A DNA stretch of 64,000 nucleotides from TMP-24 sp046348855 (GCA_046348855.1 JAXMDK010000007.1:88110-152109), one strand, 5' to 3'. Shown: positions 54,084-63,525, counted from the first letter of the stretch. The notes: generated by a model not told the origin, from the letters alone. Numbers and translations: made by a program.

Positions 54084-54160
54084 GGGTTGCTGGACGGAGC
54101 CGCGGCAAGGCGGTAGCACTATCGCAAAGGGCGAGTGGAACCAGCGGGCGAGGCAGGCAG

Positions 54161-54742
54161 ATGGCGGACGATCGGCAGTGGTATTACGCGGCGGATGGCC
54201 AGCGGGTCGGCCCGGTCGGCGAAGACGACCTGCGCGCGCTGGCGGCCCGGGGCCAGGTGACGGCCGACACTCTGGTCTGGCGCGACGGGATGATGGACTG
54301 GCAGCCCTTGCGTCTGTCGCCGCTGGCCGGGCTGGCCTCGGCCACCTTCGCCACGTCGTCGGCGCCGCCGTTGCCGACGGGCGAAGGCGGACCGGGCGCG
54401 CCGATGGGTATGGTCGACGCGGTCATATCCTGCCTGAACAAGTATGTGCAGTTCTCGGGCCGGTCCAGCCGGTCGGAATACTGGTATTTCCAGCTGTTCG
54501 GCGCCCTGTGCTCGATCCTGATCGGCGTTATGGTCGGGCGCGGCGGCGGCGGTGACGCGATCGGCGGGGTTGTCAGCCTGGTGCTGTTCCTGCCGCAGCT
54601 GGCGGTCGGGGTTCGGCGACTGCATGACACCGACCGTTCGGGCTGGTGGCTGCTGATCATGCTGGTGCCGCTGATCGGCTGGATCGTGCTTCTGGTCTTT
54701 TTGTGCACGGGACCGACGCCGGGGCGCAACCGCTTCGGCTGA
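54161..54742 (+). CDS. GYF_2 (DUF4339)-DUF805 fusion membrane protein
   Basis: A 193-residue protein. Residues 1-60 are a GYF_2 domain (WYYAADGQRVGPVGEDDLRALAARGQVTADTLVWRDGMMDWQPL). After a linker, residues ~82-193 are DUF805, a membrane domain with YVQFSGRSSRSEYWYF, LFLPQLAVGVRRLHDTDRSGWW and three helices. GYF-type domains bind proline-rich peptides, so the protein may tether a partner to the membrane. Function unknown; upstream neighbour unrelated. Confidence 0.85.
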   Translation: MADDRQWYYAADGQRVGPVGEDDLRALAARGQVTADTLVWRDGMMDWQPLRLSPLAGLASATFATSSAPPLPTGEGGPGAPMGMVDAVISCLNKYVQFSGRSSRSEYWYFQLFGALCSILIGVMVGRGGGGDAIGGVVSLVLFLPQLAVGVRRLHDTDRSGWWLLIMLVPLIGWIVLLVFLCTGPTPGRNRFG

Positions 54743-54893
54743 GGCGAATGTCCACGGATCGGGAACCTTGGCTGGCTATTCCGCCATATAGGTTCGTCAC
54801 AATACCAAAGTCTTGACCGCGCCTTTCCGCATTCTTGCCCGAATTGGGACCGATACCCGTCCTTGGCGGGCAAATGTCTATTCAGGGTGCACA

Positions 54894-55799
54894 ATGGACC
54901 GACTAACCGAAATGGAGGCATTCGCCACTGTCGTGGACCAGGGGGGGTTCACGGACGCGGCGAAAAAGATGGGAATTTCCAAGTCCGCCGTGTCGAAGCA
55001 TGTCTCGGCGCTGGAGGCGCGTCTGGGGGCGCGGCTTCTGAACCGGACGACCCGCCGGGTGTCGCCGACCGAGATCGGACTGGCCTACTACGACCGCGCC
55101 CGCCGGGTGCTGAACGACGCGGGCGAAGCCGATGCGCTGGTCACCTCGATGCAATCCGCACCTTCGGGCCTGTTGCGGATTTCGGTGGCCACCGACTTTG
55201 GTGTGAATCTGCTTTCGCCGATTCTCGGGGATTTCCTGCTCGAATATCCCGAGATCACGGTGAACATGGTTCTGAACAACCGCTACGTCGAACTGATTTC
55301 CGAAGGGTTCGACATGGCGATCCGGGTCGGTGAGCTTGAGGACAGTACGCTGCGTGCCCGCAAGCTGACCGACACGGCCAAGCGCATGATCGGCGCGCCG
55401 GGCTATTTCGCCAAATACGGCCGCCCGCAGAAGATCGACGATCTGAACGAACACAAGCTTCTGCATTATTCCAACCAGGCCTCGGGCAACGTGTGGAAGA
55501 TCACCGCGCCGTCGGGCGAGAAGCGCCAGGTGCGCACTGCCGGCTGGCTGACGGTGAACGACGGCCAGTCGCTCCTGAATGCGGCGATCTCGGGTCTGGG
55601 GATCGCCTATCTGCCGTCTTATCTTTATGCCGACGCGCTGAAGCAGGGGCTGGTCGAGGAAGCCATTCCCGAACTGCCGGTCGAGACGCTGGGCATCTAT
55701 GCGGTCTATCCGCCGGGCCGCTTCACCCAGCCCAAGGTCAGGGCCTTCATCGACTTCCTGGCCGAAACCTTTGCCGACAAGGGGCCGGACGCCTGGTAA
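54894..55799 (+). CDS. LysR family transcriptional regulator
   Basis: A 301-residue LysR regulator: winged helix MEAFATVVDQGGFTDAAKKMGISKSAVSKHVSALEARLGARLLNRTTR, then a periplasmic-binding-type effector domain (GLLRISVATDFGVNLLSPIL, FDMAIRVGELEDSTL). ATG 54894 starts the usual MDRLTEMEAF; the 151-base upstream gap contains TTGCCCG and CGGGCAA arms (54835-54841, 54867-54873) that might be an operator. It belongs to the CrgA/AaeR-like branch. Target genes not obvious, since neighbours are transcribed away or convergent. Confidence 0.93.
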   Translation: MDRLTEMEAFATVVDQGGFTDAAKKMGISKSAVSKHVSALEARLGARLLNRTTRRVSPTEIGLAYYDRARRVLNDAGEADALVTSMQSAPSGLLRISVATDFGVNLLSPILGDFLLEYPEITVNMVLNNRYVELISEGFDMAIRVGELEDSTLRARKLTDTAKRMIGAPGYFAKYGRPQKIDDLNEHKLLHYSNQASGNVWKITAPSGEKRQVRTAGWLTVNDGQSLLNAAISGLGIAYLPSYLYADALKQGLVEEAIPELPVETLGIYAVYPPGRFTQPKVRAFIDFLAETFADKGPDAW

Positions 55800-55821
55800 G
55801 GGCGGCTGCCAACGGAACCCC

Positions 55822-56754
55822 TCAGCGGGTCGAGGTCAGCACCGCCTCGACCCGTCTGTTTTTCTGGCGGCCCGCGTCGGTCAGGTTGGTGGTCAGCGGC
55901 GACAGCGCGCCGATCCCGTCCGACGACAGCTGCGCCGGGGCGACGCCATAGTCGGCGATCAGCCGGGCCACCACCGATGCCGCCCGCGCCCGCGACAGGT
56001 CGAGGTTGGCCGATTGCGCGCCCGAGGCGTCAGTATGGCCGACGATGGTGATGCGGGCGTCCGGGTGTGCGGCAAGATAGGCGGCGATGGCGGCAAGGCT
56101 GGCGCTGCTGCCGGGCGCGAGATCGGCCGAGCCGGAGGCGAAGGACAGGTCATCCAGCACCACATGGCCATCTGCCTGAAGCCGGTCGGCCAAGGGCGGC
56201 GGGGCCTCGGGCGGCGGTGCGGCGATGATGGCCGGCGCCGGTGCCGGCAGGGGCAGCGGCTGGGCCTGACCGATGGCGGTCAGCTGGGCAAAGGCGGTGT
56301 CGCCCGACCGGCTGGTGATAAGCGCCGCGTAATCCGCCTGATCGCCCGGCCGCGGATCATCAGCTGATACTGGAAATCGCCGAGATCGACGTGCATCTCT
56401 GGCTCGGTGATCGGCGCGGCATAGCGGAAATCGAAGCCGCCGCAATCGTCGGTGGCGCAGGCAAAGACCGGCTGGAACCCCTTCGGCGGCCAGTTGGCCC
56501 GCCAGCCCGGCGATCAGCGCGATGGTTGGCCGGATGGCTTTCCAGCCGCCAGGCTGGTCGTCCACCTGCCCGCGCAGGTCCAGAAGCGGCAGGCGGCTGC
56601 CATCCCAGCGACCGACCGGCAGGCAGCGCGAACTGGACCGGCATGCGCCGTCTCGGTAGCGCCGGGCGGCAGGGCCAGGCTGGCGGGGGCGGCGACGTAC
56701 GCCGGCCAGCGCCACCAGTCCGGCAAGGGCGAAAGCGGCGAGGCGTCCGGTCAT
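55822..56754 (-). pseudogene. OmpA family protein, multiply frameshifted
   Basis: The C-terminal OmpA peptidoglycan-binding domain is intact (LDDLSFASGSADLAPGSSASL, ITIVGHTDASGAQSANLDLSRARAASV, GIGALSPLTTNLTDAGRQKNRRVEAVL). The N-terminal half reads in three frames: a signal/anchor from ATG 56754 (MTGRLAAFALAGLVALAG), then YVAAPASLALPPGATE in another frame, then RWDGSRLPLLDLRGQVDDQPGG, then FACATDDCGGFDFRYAAPI, then back to the final frame near 56350. At least four frame changes occur in about 400 bases. This is either a decayed gene or local sequence error. ATGA overlap with the broken GNAT gene is preserved. Confidence 0.75.
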
Positions 56755-57476
56755 CGGGTCCGGTAGTGATAGCGGGGCGGCGACGGTCATGCCCAGCGCG
56801 CGGTAGAGCGCAGCAGGCTGCGCGGGTTACTTCGGTCACGGCCAGCGCGATCTGCGCGGCGGTGCCGGCCTCGGCCGCCCAGGCCAGCAGCAGCGGCGCG
56901 CATCAGGTTGCGCCCCAGTCCCCGCCGGCGCTGGTCGGGCGCGACATGCAGCGCATGGATCATGGCGATGTCGCCGCAGAGCGCGGCAAAGGCCGCCCCG
57001 GCGGCGCGGTCGGCCTCGCGCCCGAGGATCGCGGTCTTGGGTCCGGGCGCACGCTCCATCACCTGGAGCCGTTCGGGACCGATGCCGCCTTCGGCCCAAA
57101 GTTCGGCGGTGATCGCCAGGGGCGGCCAGATCGGGAAGGTGGTCATCCGCGCCGGGGGTTCGGCGGCGATCCGCGCCACCGGGGCGGTGAACAGAAGGAC
57201 CGGATCGGCGATGCGGTAGCCCAGCCCGGCCAGCGCAAGGTCTGCGTCGGCCTCGGCCGGGCTTTCGTCGGGGCGCAGGCAGAACAGCGGCGGCTGGCCG
57301 ATGGCGGAATGGGTGGCTTCGGCGGCGGCGATGGTGGCGGCGGCGTCGGCCGCCGCGACGACAGCGGACGATACGCGCTTGCCGCCGCCCCGGCCTTCAC
57401 GCACCAGCCAGCCGCCGGCGCGGTGGGTGGCGGCTGCGGGCCATGTCGCATCCAGCGCGGCGAAAAGGCCGGTCAT
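56751..57476 (-). pseudogene. GNAT family acetyltransferase, frameshifted near 3' end
   Basis: The first ~190 residues read cleanly (MTGLFAALDATWPAAATHRAGG, AMIHALHVAPDQRRRGLGRNLMR with the acetyl-CoA pyrophosphate loop RRRGLG). Near 56898 the expected continuation LLAWAAEAGTAAQIALAV moves to another frame, and LYRALGMTV then RYHYRTR at the end require further single-base changes; the TGA then overlaps the OmpA-gene ATG. So the C-terminal third is disrupted as in the adjacent gene. Start ATG overlaps the CinA-like stop (ATGA). Function before damage: N-acetyltransferase of unknown substrate. Confidence 0.72.
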
Positions 57477-58204
57477 GCTGCCCCCGCGCCGAACAGGGCG
57501 GCCAGACGCAGCATCGCCTGATCGAGCCGCCGGGCGTTCTGGCCGCGCACCACCAGGTTGGTGCCATAGGCGCCATCGCGGGTGAAGGGGTAGGAGCCGA
57601 AGGTGAGGTCGGAAAACTCGGCGGCCAGGTCGGCGAGCGGCCGGGCGATGGTGCCTTCGCCGCGCATCACGGTCAGGGTCTGCGACAGCACCGGCGTGCC
57701 CCCGGCAAGGCGCGGCAAGAGCCCGGCCACCATCGCCTGGAAGATCGCGGGCACCCCGGCCATGACATGCACATTGCCAAGCGAAAAGCCCGGCGCCGCC
57801 GAGATCGGATTGTCGATGAGCGTTGCGCCTTCGGGTACGCGGGCCATGCGCAGGCGGGCCTCGTTCAGTTCGACCCCCATGCGGTCGTAATGGGCCTTCA
57901 GGACCGCCCGCGCGTCGGCGCGCACCGCCAGCGGCAGGCCGAAGGCAGCGGCCACCGCGTCGGCGGTGATGTCGTCGTGGGTGGGGCCGATGCCGCCCGA
58001 GGTGAACACATGGTCATAGCGGGCGCGCAGGTCGTTCATCGCTGCGACGATCGCCTCCGGCCGGTCGGCGACCATGCGCGCCTCGCACAGGTCGATGCCG
58101 ATGCGCGTCAGTTCGCCCGCCAGGAAATGCATGTTGGAGTCGCGGGTGCGCCCCGACAGGATCTCGTCGCCAATGATCAGGATTGCGGCGGTGGGGTTCG
58201 GCAT
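57473..58204 (-). CDS. Competence/damage-inducible protein A-like (CinA N-terminal / MoCF-binding domain)
   Basis: About 243 residues with a molybdopterin-binding (MoaB/Mog-type) domain: AAILIIGDEILSGRTRDSNMHFLAGELTRIGIDL, VFTSGGIGPTHDDITADAVAAAFG and MAGVPAIFQAMV, matching the CinA/FAD synthetase N-terminal family. GAAGGG precedes ATG 58204; an earlier in-frame start is less likely. Without the C-terminal CinA deamidase domain it is the short alphaproteobacterial form. First gene of a unit with the broken GNAT and OmpA genes. Confidence 0.9.
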   Translation of the reverse strand: MPNPTAAILIIGDEILSGRTRDSNMHFLAGELTRIGIDLCEARMVADRPEAIVAAMNDLRARYDHVFTSGGIGPTHDDITADAVAAAFGLPLAVRADARAVLKAHYDRMGVELNEARLRMARVPEGATLIDNPISAAPGFSLGNVHVMAGVPAIFQAMVAGLLPRLAGGTPVLSQTLTVMRGEGTIARPLADLAAEFSDLTFGSYPFTRDGAYGTNLVVRGQNARRLDQAMLRLAALFGAGAA

Positions 58205-58320
58205 GGGCGGCCCTTCGCGTGGGTTTTCCCAAGCTATAGGGCGGGTCACGGGGACGGGAAAGCCCCGGCTCTGGCCAACACGGGTTTTCTTGACTATCTA
58301 GGCAGCCGTGAGGAGACGCG

Positions 58321-59136
58321 ATGAAGAGCTTGGACGATCCGTACGGCCGTGTGACGAAGGACGGAATCCGCATACACGAACCTGCCGATTTTGCCGGGAT
58401 GCGCCGGGCTGGCCGGGTGGCGGCGGAGATTCTCGATCTGGTGGGGCCGCTGGTCGCGCCGGGCGTCACCACCGAGATGCTGGATGATTTCATCCGCGAG
58501 GAAATCGGCCGGCGGGGCGTCATTTCGGCCACGATCGGCTATCGCGGCTATCAGCATGCGTCCTGCATCAGCGTCAACCATGTGGTCTGCCACGGGATTC
58601 CGGGACCCAAGGTGCTGAAGGACGGCGATGTGCTGAACATCGACGTGACCGTCATCGTCGATGGCTGGTATGGCGACACCAGCCGCATGTACGTGGCCGG
58701 CGACCTGCCGCGCAAGGCCGAGCGGCTGATCCAGGTGACGCACGACGCGCTGTTCAAGGGAATCGAGGCGGTGCGCCCCGGCAAGACCTTCGGCGACATC
58801 GGCCATGCGATCCAGACCTATGTCGAGATGAACCGAATGTCGGTCGTGCGCGATTTCTGCGGCCACGGGCTGGGGCGCGTGTTCCATGCGCCGCCGAACG
58901 TGCTGCATTACGGGCGCCCCGGCACCGGGCCGCGGCTGGAGGAAGGCATGTTCTTCACCATCGAGCCGATGGTGAACCTCGGCCGGCCCGAGACCAAGGT
59001 GCTGGCCGACGACTGGACGGCGGTGACCCGCGACAAGAGCCTGTCGGCGCAGTTTGAACATTCGGTCGGCGTGACCGCCGACGGGTGCGAGCTGTTCACC
59101 CTGTCGCCCGCCGGAAAGTTCCATCCGACCTGGTAG
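58321..59136 (+). CDS. map: Methionine aminopeptidase, type I
   Basis: A 271-residue enzyme that removes initiator methionine. Metal ligands are visible: Asp in NIDVTVIVDG and GDTSRMY, His in GHGLGRVFHAPP, Glu in FTIEPMVN and Glu in QFEHSVGV. ATG 58321 is preceded by GAGGAGA. Normal length and intact active site. It is divergent from the CinA-like gene, with no shared operator recognised. Confidence 0.97.
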   Translation: MKSLDDPYGRVTKDGIRIHEPADFAGMRRAGRVAAEILDLVGPLVAPGVTTEMLDDFIREEIGRRGVISATIGYRGYQHASCISVNHVVCHGIPGPKVLKDGDVLNIDVTVIVDGWYGDTSRMYVAGDLPRKAERLIQVTHDALFKGIEAVRPGKTFGDIGHAIQTYVEMNRMSVVRDFCGHGLGRVFHAPPNVLHYGRPGTGPRLEEGMFFTIEPMVNLGRPETKVLADDWTAVTRDKSLSAQFEHSVGVTADGCELFTLSPAGKFHPTW

Positions 59137-59281
59137 CGGCGGCGCGGCGAACCTGCGCCTGCCGCATACAACTTTGCGCCTAGACAAAATGTTCATGCGA
59201 ATTCGTGTGACAGGACCGGATGCCCTGGCCTAGTCCCCGGCTGGAAGGCGCGAACAGGCGTCGAATCTGACAGAGGCGAAG

Positions 59282-59926
59282 ATGCGGCAGTTGCTGTTGT
59301 CGGTGGCGTTGGTTGCAGCGCCGGTCGGGGTGTTCGCGGTCGGCTACCGGGCCTTGGCCGGAGCCAGTCAGCCCGTCGCGGCGGCGCAGGCGCAGGGGCT
59401 GGGCGACCTTGGCGATCTGGGCGCGATTGTCGCCGACACCCAGGCGATTGCGGCGAAGGGCGATCTGTCCGCCGCGCAAAAACGGATCACCGACTTCGAA
59501 ACGGCTTGGGACGATGCGCAGCCCCGGCTGCAGCCGAAGAATCCCGAACAATGGGGCGTCATAGACGAGGCGGCGGACAGGGCAATCAAGTCGCTCAGGA
59601 CCGCGCAGCCGGTGGCGGCCGAGGTCGGGCCGGCTCTGGCCGGGCTGGCCGCCGCGCTGGAAAACCCGGCAGTTGGCGCGGCCTCCGGGGCCGGCGGTGT
59701 TCAGAAGGTCGGGAATGTGGCGGTGACGGATGCCGGCGGCCGGCCGCTGCCCTGCGAGGGGCTGCTGAAGCAGTTGGCGGTGGCGCTGGGCGCGAGCCAG
59801 GCCAGTGCCGCCGACAGGTCGGCCGCGACCGATTTCCAGCAGAAGGCAACGGAGCGCTGCAATGCCGACGACGATCAGCGGGCCGACGCCTTTTCGGCAC
59901 AGGGTTTGGGCCTGCTGGGCCGGTAG
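59282..59926 (+). CDS. Secreted helical hypothetical protein
   Basis: A 214-residue protein with a signal peptide (MRQLLLSVALVAAPVGVFA), then mostly helical sequence rich in Ala/Gln/Asp (LGAIVADTQAIAAKGDLSAAQKRITDFETAWDDAQPRL, DRAIKSLRTAQP). A Cys pair (PLPCEGLLKQL, ERCNADDD) could form a disulfide. GAGGCGAAG precedes ATG 59282. The next gene, 31 bases later, is a DUF347-repeat membrane protein, so they may act together in the envelope. Family unrecognised. Confidence 0.75.
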   Translation: MRQLLLSVALVAAPVGVFAVGYRALAGASQPVAAAQAQGLGDLGDLGAIVADTQAIAAKGDLSAAQKRITDFETAWDDAQPRLQPKNPEQWGVIDEAADRAIKSLRTAQPVAAEVGPALAGLAAALENPAVGAASGAGGVQKVGNVAVTDAGGRPLPCEGLLKQLAVALGASQASAADRSAATDFQQKATERCNADDDQRADAFSAQGLGLLGR

Positions 59927-59957
59927 GCCCGGGCGGCGCAATCAGGGGAGACGAATT

Positions 59958-60737
59958 ATGCAAGCCAACCAGGGAACCGGCACCGCGCCGGTCAACCGCG
60001 TCCCCGCCGTGACGGCGGCCTTCTGGCTTATCAAGCTGATGGCGGTGACGATGGGGGAAACGGCGGCCGACTATCTGGCGGTCAATCTGGGCATGGGGCT
60101 GACGGCGACCTCGCTCATCATGGGCGCCGTCCTTGTGGTCGCCCTGCTGATCCAGTTTTCGCAGCGGCGCTATGTGGCCTGGGCCTATTGGCTGGCGGTC
60201 GTGCTGATCAGCATCGTCGGCACGCTGGTCACCGACAATCTGGTCGACAATTTCGGCGTGGCGCTGACCACCACGACGGCGCTGTTCACCGTGGCGCTGG
60301 TGCTGACCTTCTGGTTCTGGTTCCGGTCCGAAGGGACCCTGTCGATCCATTCGATCTTTACCGCCCGGCGCGAGGGCTTCTATTGGCTGGCCATCCTGTT
60401 CACCTTTGCGCTGGGCACGGCGGCGGGCGATCTGGTAGCCGAGCGGTTCGGGCTGGGATACCTGGCGACCGGCATCCTGTTCGGCATGATCATCGCCTCG
60501 GTCACGCTGGGCTACTTCACGCTGGGGCTCGATCCGATCGTCGCCTTCTGGCTGGCCTATATCTTTACCCGTCCGCTGGGCGCGTCGTTCGGCGACCTGC
60601 TGTCGCAACCGGCGGAATATGGCGGCATGGGGCTGGGAACCATCGTCACCAGCGGGCTGTTCCTGGCGATCATCGCGGCGACTGTCGCCTATCTGACGGT
60701 GACCCGCATCGACGTGGAAGGCGCGGCGCAGCCCTAA
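59958..60737 (+). CDS. COG4705/DUF347-repeat membrane protein
   Basis: A 259-residue inner-membrane protein with about eight helices made of four similar repeats: WLIKLMAVTMGETAADYLAV, WLAVVLISIVGTLVTDNLVD, WLAILFTFALGTAAGDLVAE and WLAYIFTRPLGASFGDLLSQ. Each has the W-[LI]-...-LGxxxxD pattern of DUF347. ATG 59958 follows GGGGAG; the upstream in-frame extension runs inside the previous gene's shadow and is not used. Pair with the secreted protein at 59282. Function unknown; repeat symmetry suggests a transporter or channel. Confidence 0.9.
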   Translation: MQANQGTGTAPVNRVPAVTAAFWLIKLMAVTMGETAADYLAVNLGMGLTATSLIMGAVLVVALLIQFSQRRYVAWAYWLAVVLISIVGTLVTDNLVDNFGVALTTTTALFTVALVLTFWFWFRSEGTLSIHSIFTARREGFYWLAILFTFALGTAAGDLVAERFGLGYLATGILFGMIIASVTLGYFTLGLDPIVAFWLAYIFTRPLGASFGDLLSQPAEYGGMGLGTIVTSGLFLAIIAATVAYLTVTRIDVEGAAQP

Positions 60738-60781
60738 CCCCGTGGCAGGGCGGCGCGGCGGGAAAAGGTTTCGCCCCGGCC

Positions 60782-60811
60782 CTTGAGAAGCGGCTTTCCG
60801 TCACCAAGTAT
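60782..60811 (+). promoter_or_regulatory. Candidate heat-shock (RpoH-type) promoter of clpB
   Basis: CTTGA at 60782-60786 and CCAAGTAT at 60804-60811 are spaced about 17 bases, resembling the alphaproteobacterial sigma-32 pattern CTTG-N17/18-CyTATnT only partly. It lies about 70 bases upstream of clpB, a heat-shock gene in most bacteria. Sequence match is moderate. Confidence 0.35.
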
Positions 60812-60881
60812 GGCTCAAGGCCCGAAGAGGCGTGCCGCGTGCGGGCGCTTCAGGCGGGTGCTTCATGCAAGGAGTTGACCG

Positions 60882-63497
60882 ATGAACATGGAAAAGTTCA
60901 CGGAAAGGTCGCGCGGGTTCCTGCAGGCGGCCCAGACGATCGCGATGCGCGAGGGACACCAGCGGGTGATGCCCGAGCATCTTCTGAAAGCCCTGATGGA
61001 TGACGAACAGGGCCTGAGTTCCAACCTGATCCGCAAGGCCGGCGGCGCCCCCGAACGGGTGGCCGAGGCGGTGAACCTGACCATCTCGCGCACCCCGAAA
61101 GTGTCGGGCGGCGACGGGCAGGTCTATGTCGACACCTCGCTGGTCAGGGTGCTGGACGAGGCCGAGAAGATCGCCAAGAAGGCAGGCGACAGTTTCGTGC
61201 CGGTCGAACGGATGCTGATGGCGCTGGCCTTGGTCAACACCAAGGCCAAGGATGCGCTGGATGCCGGTGCGGTCACGCCGCAGGCGCTGAACACGGCGAT
61301 CAACGACATCCGCAAGGGCCGCACCGCTGACACCGCCAGCGCCGAGGAAGGCTATGACGCGCTGAAGAAATATGCCCGCGACCTGACCGAGATGGCCGAG
61401 GCTGGCAAGATCGACCCGATCATCGGGCGCGACGAGGAGATTCGCCGCACCATGCAGGTGCTGTCGCGGCGCACCAAGAACAACCCGGTGCTGATCGGCG
61501 AGCCCGGCGTCGGCAAGACCGCCATCGCCGAGGGTCTGGCGCTGCGCATCGTCAACGGCGACGTGCCGGAAAGCCTGAAGAACAAGCGGCTGATGGCGCT
61601 GGACATGGGGGCGCTGATCGCCGGGTCGAAATACCGCGGCGAGTTCGAGGAGCGGCTGAAGGCGATCCTGAAGGAGATCGAGGCGGCGGCGGGCGAAATC
61701 GTCCTGTTCATCGACGAACTGCACACGCTGGTCGGCGCCGGCAAGACCGATGGCGCGATGGATGCGGCGAACCTGATCAAGCCGGCGCTGTCGCGCGGTG
61801 AGTTGCACTGCGTCGGCGCCACGACGCTGGACGAATACCGCAAGTATATCGAGAAGGATGCGGCGCTGGCCCGCCGGTTCCAGCCGGTGATGGTCGAGGA
61901 GCCGACGGTCGAGGATACGATCTCGATCCTGCGCGGCATCAAGGAAAAGTACGAACTGCACCACGGGGTGCGGATTTCCGATAGCGCGCTGGTGGCGGCG
62001 GCGACCCTGTCGCACCGCTACATCACCGACCGTTTCCTGCCCGACAAGGCCATCGACCTGGTGGACGAGGCGGCCAGCCGGCTGCGGATGGAGGTCGATT
62101 CCAAGCCCGAGGAACTGGATGCGCTGGACCGGCAGATCCTGCAGGGCCAGATCGAGGCCGAGGCGCTGAAGAAGGAAGACGACGCCGCCAGCAAGGACCG
62201 GCTGGAGCGGCTGGAAAAGGAACTGGCCGAGTTGCAGCAGCAGTCCGCGGCGATGACCGCCAAATGGCAGGCCGAGCGCGACAAGCTTGAAGCCTCGCGC
62301 GGGCTGAAGGAGCAGCTGGACAAGGCGCGCGCCGACCTGGAGCAGGCCAAGCGCGAAAGCAATCTGGCCAGGGCCGGGGAGCTGTCCTACGGCGTCATTC
62401 CTGGGCTGGAGCGCAAGCTGGCCGAGGCCGAGACCGGCGGCGACGGGCTGATGGTCGAGGAAGCCGTGCGCCCCGAGCAGATTGCCGAGGTGGTGGAACG
62501 CTGGACCGGCATTCCCACCAGCAAGATGCTGGAGGGCGAGCGCGAGAAGCTTCTCAAGATGGAAGAGGAGCTGGGTCGCCGGGTCATCGGCCAGCACGAG
62601 GCGGTGGTGGCGGTGTCGAACGCCGTGCGCCGGGCGCGGGCGGGGCTGAACGACGAGAACCGGCCCTTGGGCTCGTTCCTGTTCCTGGGTCCGACCGGCG
62701 TCGGCAAGACCGAACTGACCAAGGCTCTGGCCGAATACCTCTTCGACGATGAGCATGCGATGGTCCGCATCGACATGTCGGAGTACATGGAGAAGCATTC
62801 GGTCGCCCGTCTGATCGGCGCGCCTCCGGGTTATGTGGGGTATGACGAGGGCGGCGCGCTGACCGAGGCCGTTCGGCGGCGGCCCTATCAGGTTGTGCTG
62901 TTCGACGAGGTGGAAAAGGCGCACCCGGACGTGTTCAACGTGCTGTTGCAGGTGCTGGATGATGGTGTGCTGACCGACGGCCAGGGCCGGACGGTCGATT
63001 TCAAGCAGACGCTGATCATCCTGACCTCGAACCTTGGCAGCCAGGCGCTGAGCCAGTTGCCGGAAGGGACCGACTCGTCCTCGGCCCGGCGGCAGGTGAT
63101 GGAAGCGGTGCGCGCCCATTTCCGCCCCGAGTTCCTGAACAGGCTGGATGACCAGATCATCTTCCACCGGCTGACGCGCGGCGACATGGACGGGATCGTG
63201 ACCATCCAGCTTCGTCGGCTGGAACAGCGGCTGGCGCAGCGCAAGATCGCGCTGGACCTGGACGAAGCCGCGAAGAAGTGGCTGGCCGACGAAGGCTACG
63301 ACCCGGTCTTTGGCGCGCGGCCGCTGAAGCGGGTGATCCAGCGCAGCCTGCAGGACCCGCTGGCCGAGATGATCCTGGCAGGCGACGTCCGGGACGGCGA
63401 GACGGTTCGGGTCAGCGCCGGGGTCGAGGGGCTGGTCGTCGGCGAACGGATCAGCCGCACCAACCGCGAACGGCCGGAAGGCGTGCCGCTGCAATGA
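60882..63497 (+). CDS. clpB: ATP-dependent disaggregase ClpB
   Basis: An 871-residue AAA+ chaperone that with DnaK resolubilises aggregated proteins. The Clp N-domain is MNMEKFTERSRGFLQAAQTIA plus MPEHLLKALMDDE. NBD1 Walker A is GEPGVGKTAIAEGLA and Walker B VLFIDELHTLVGA. The coiled-coil M domain spans about residues 400-520 (KEDDAASKDRLERLEKELAEL). NBD2 Walker A is GPTGVGKTELTKALAEYLF. AAGGAG precedes ATG 60882. A GAAA-loop terminator follows the stop. Confidence 0.98.
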   Translation: MNMEKFTERSRGFLQAAQTIAMREGHQRVMPEHLLKALMDDEQGLSSNLIRKAGGAPERVAEAVNLTISRTPKVSGGDGQVYVDTSLVRVLDEAEKIAKKAGDSFVPVERMLMALALVNTKAKDALDAGAVTPQALNTAINDIRKGRTADTASAEEGYDALKKYARDLTEMAEAGKIDPIIGRDEEIRRTMQVLSRRTKNNPVLIGEPGVGKTAIAEGLALRIVNGDVPESLKNKRLMALDMGALIAGSKYRGEFEERLKAILKEIEAAAGEIVLFIDELHTLVGAGKTDGAMDAANLIKPALSRGELHCVGATTLDEYRKYIEKDAALARRFQPVMVEEPTVEDTISILRGIKEKYELHHGVRISDSALVAAATLSHRYITDRFLPDKAIDLVDEAASRLRMEVDSKPEELDALDRQILQGQIEAEALKKEDDAASKDRLERLEKELAELQQQSAAMTAKWQAERDKLEASRGLKEQLDKARADLEQAKRESNLARAGELSYGVIPGLERKLAEAETGGDGLMVEEAVRPEQIAEVVERWTGIPTSKMLEGEREKLLKMEEELGRRVIGQHEAVVAVSNAVRRARAGLNDENRPLGSFLFLGPTGVGKTELTKALAEYLFDDEHAMVRIDMSEYMEKHSVARLIGAPPGYVGYDEGGALTEAVRRRPYQVVLFDEVEKAHPDVFNVLLQVLDDGVLTDGQGRTVDFKQTLIILTSNLGSQALSQLPEGTDSSSARRQVMEAVRAHFRPEFLNRLDDQIIFHRLTRGDMDGIVTIQLRRLEQRLAQRKIALDLDEAAKKWLADEGYDPVFGARPLKRVIQRSLQDPLAEMILAGDVRDGETVRVSAGVEGLVVGERISRTNRERPEGVPLQ

Positions 63498-63503
63498 CCG
63501 GGC

Positions 63504-63525
63504 GGGGGCGGGGAAACCCGCCCCC
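63504..63525 (+). terminator. Terminator hairpin after clpB
   Basis: GGGGGCGGG (63504-63512), loop GAAA, CCCGCCCCC (63517-63525), followed by TTG. A very stable nine-pair stem with a GNRA loop right after the clpB stop; the T tract is short, so termination may be partly Rho-dependent. Confidence 0.7.

Noticed and set aside
59190..59215. CGAATTCG palindrome upstream of the secreted protein at 59282
   Set aside because: Only an eight-base perfect core with poor extension, and no adjacent regulator; too weak to call an operator.
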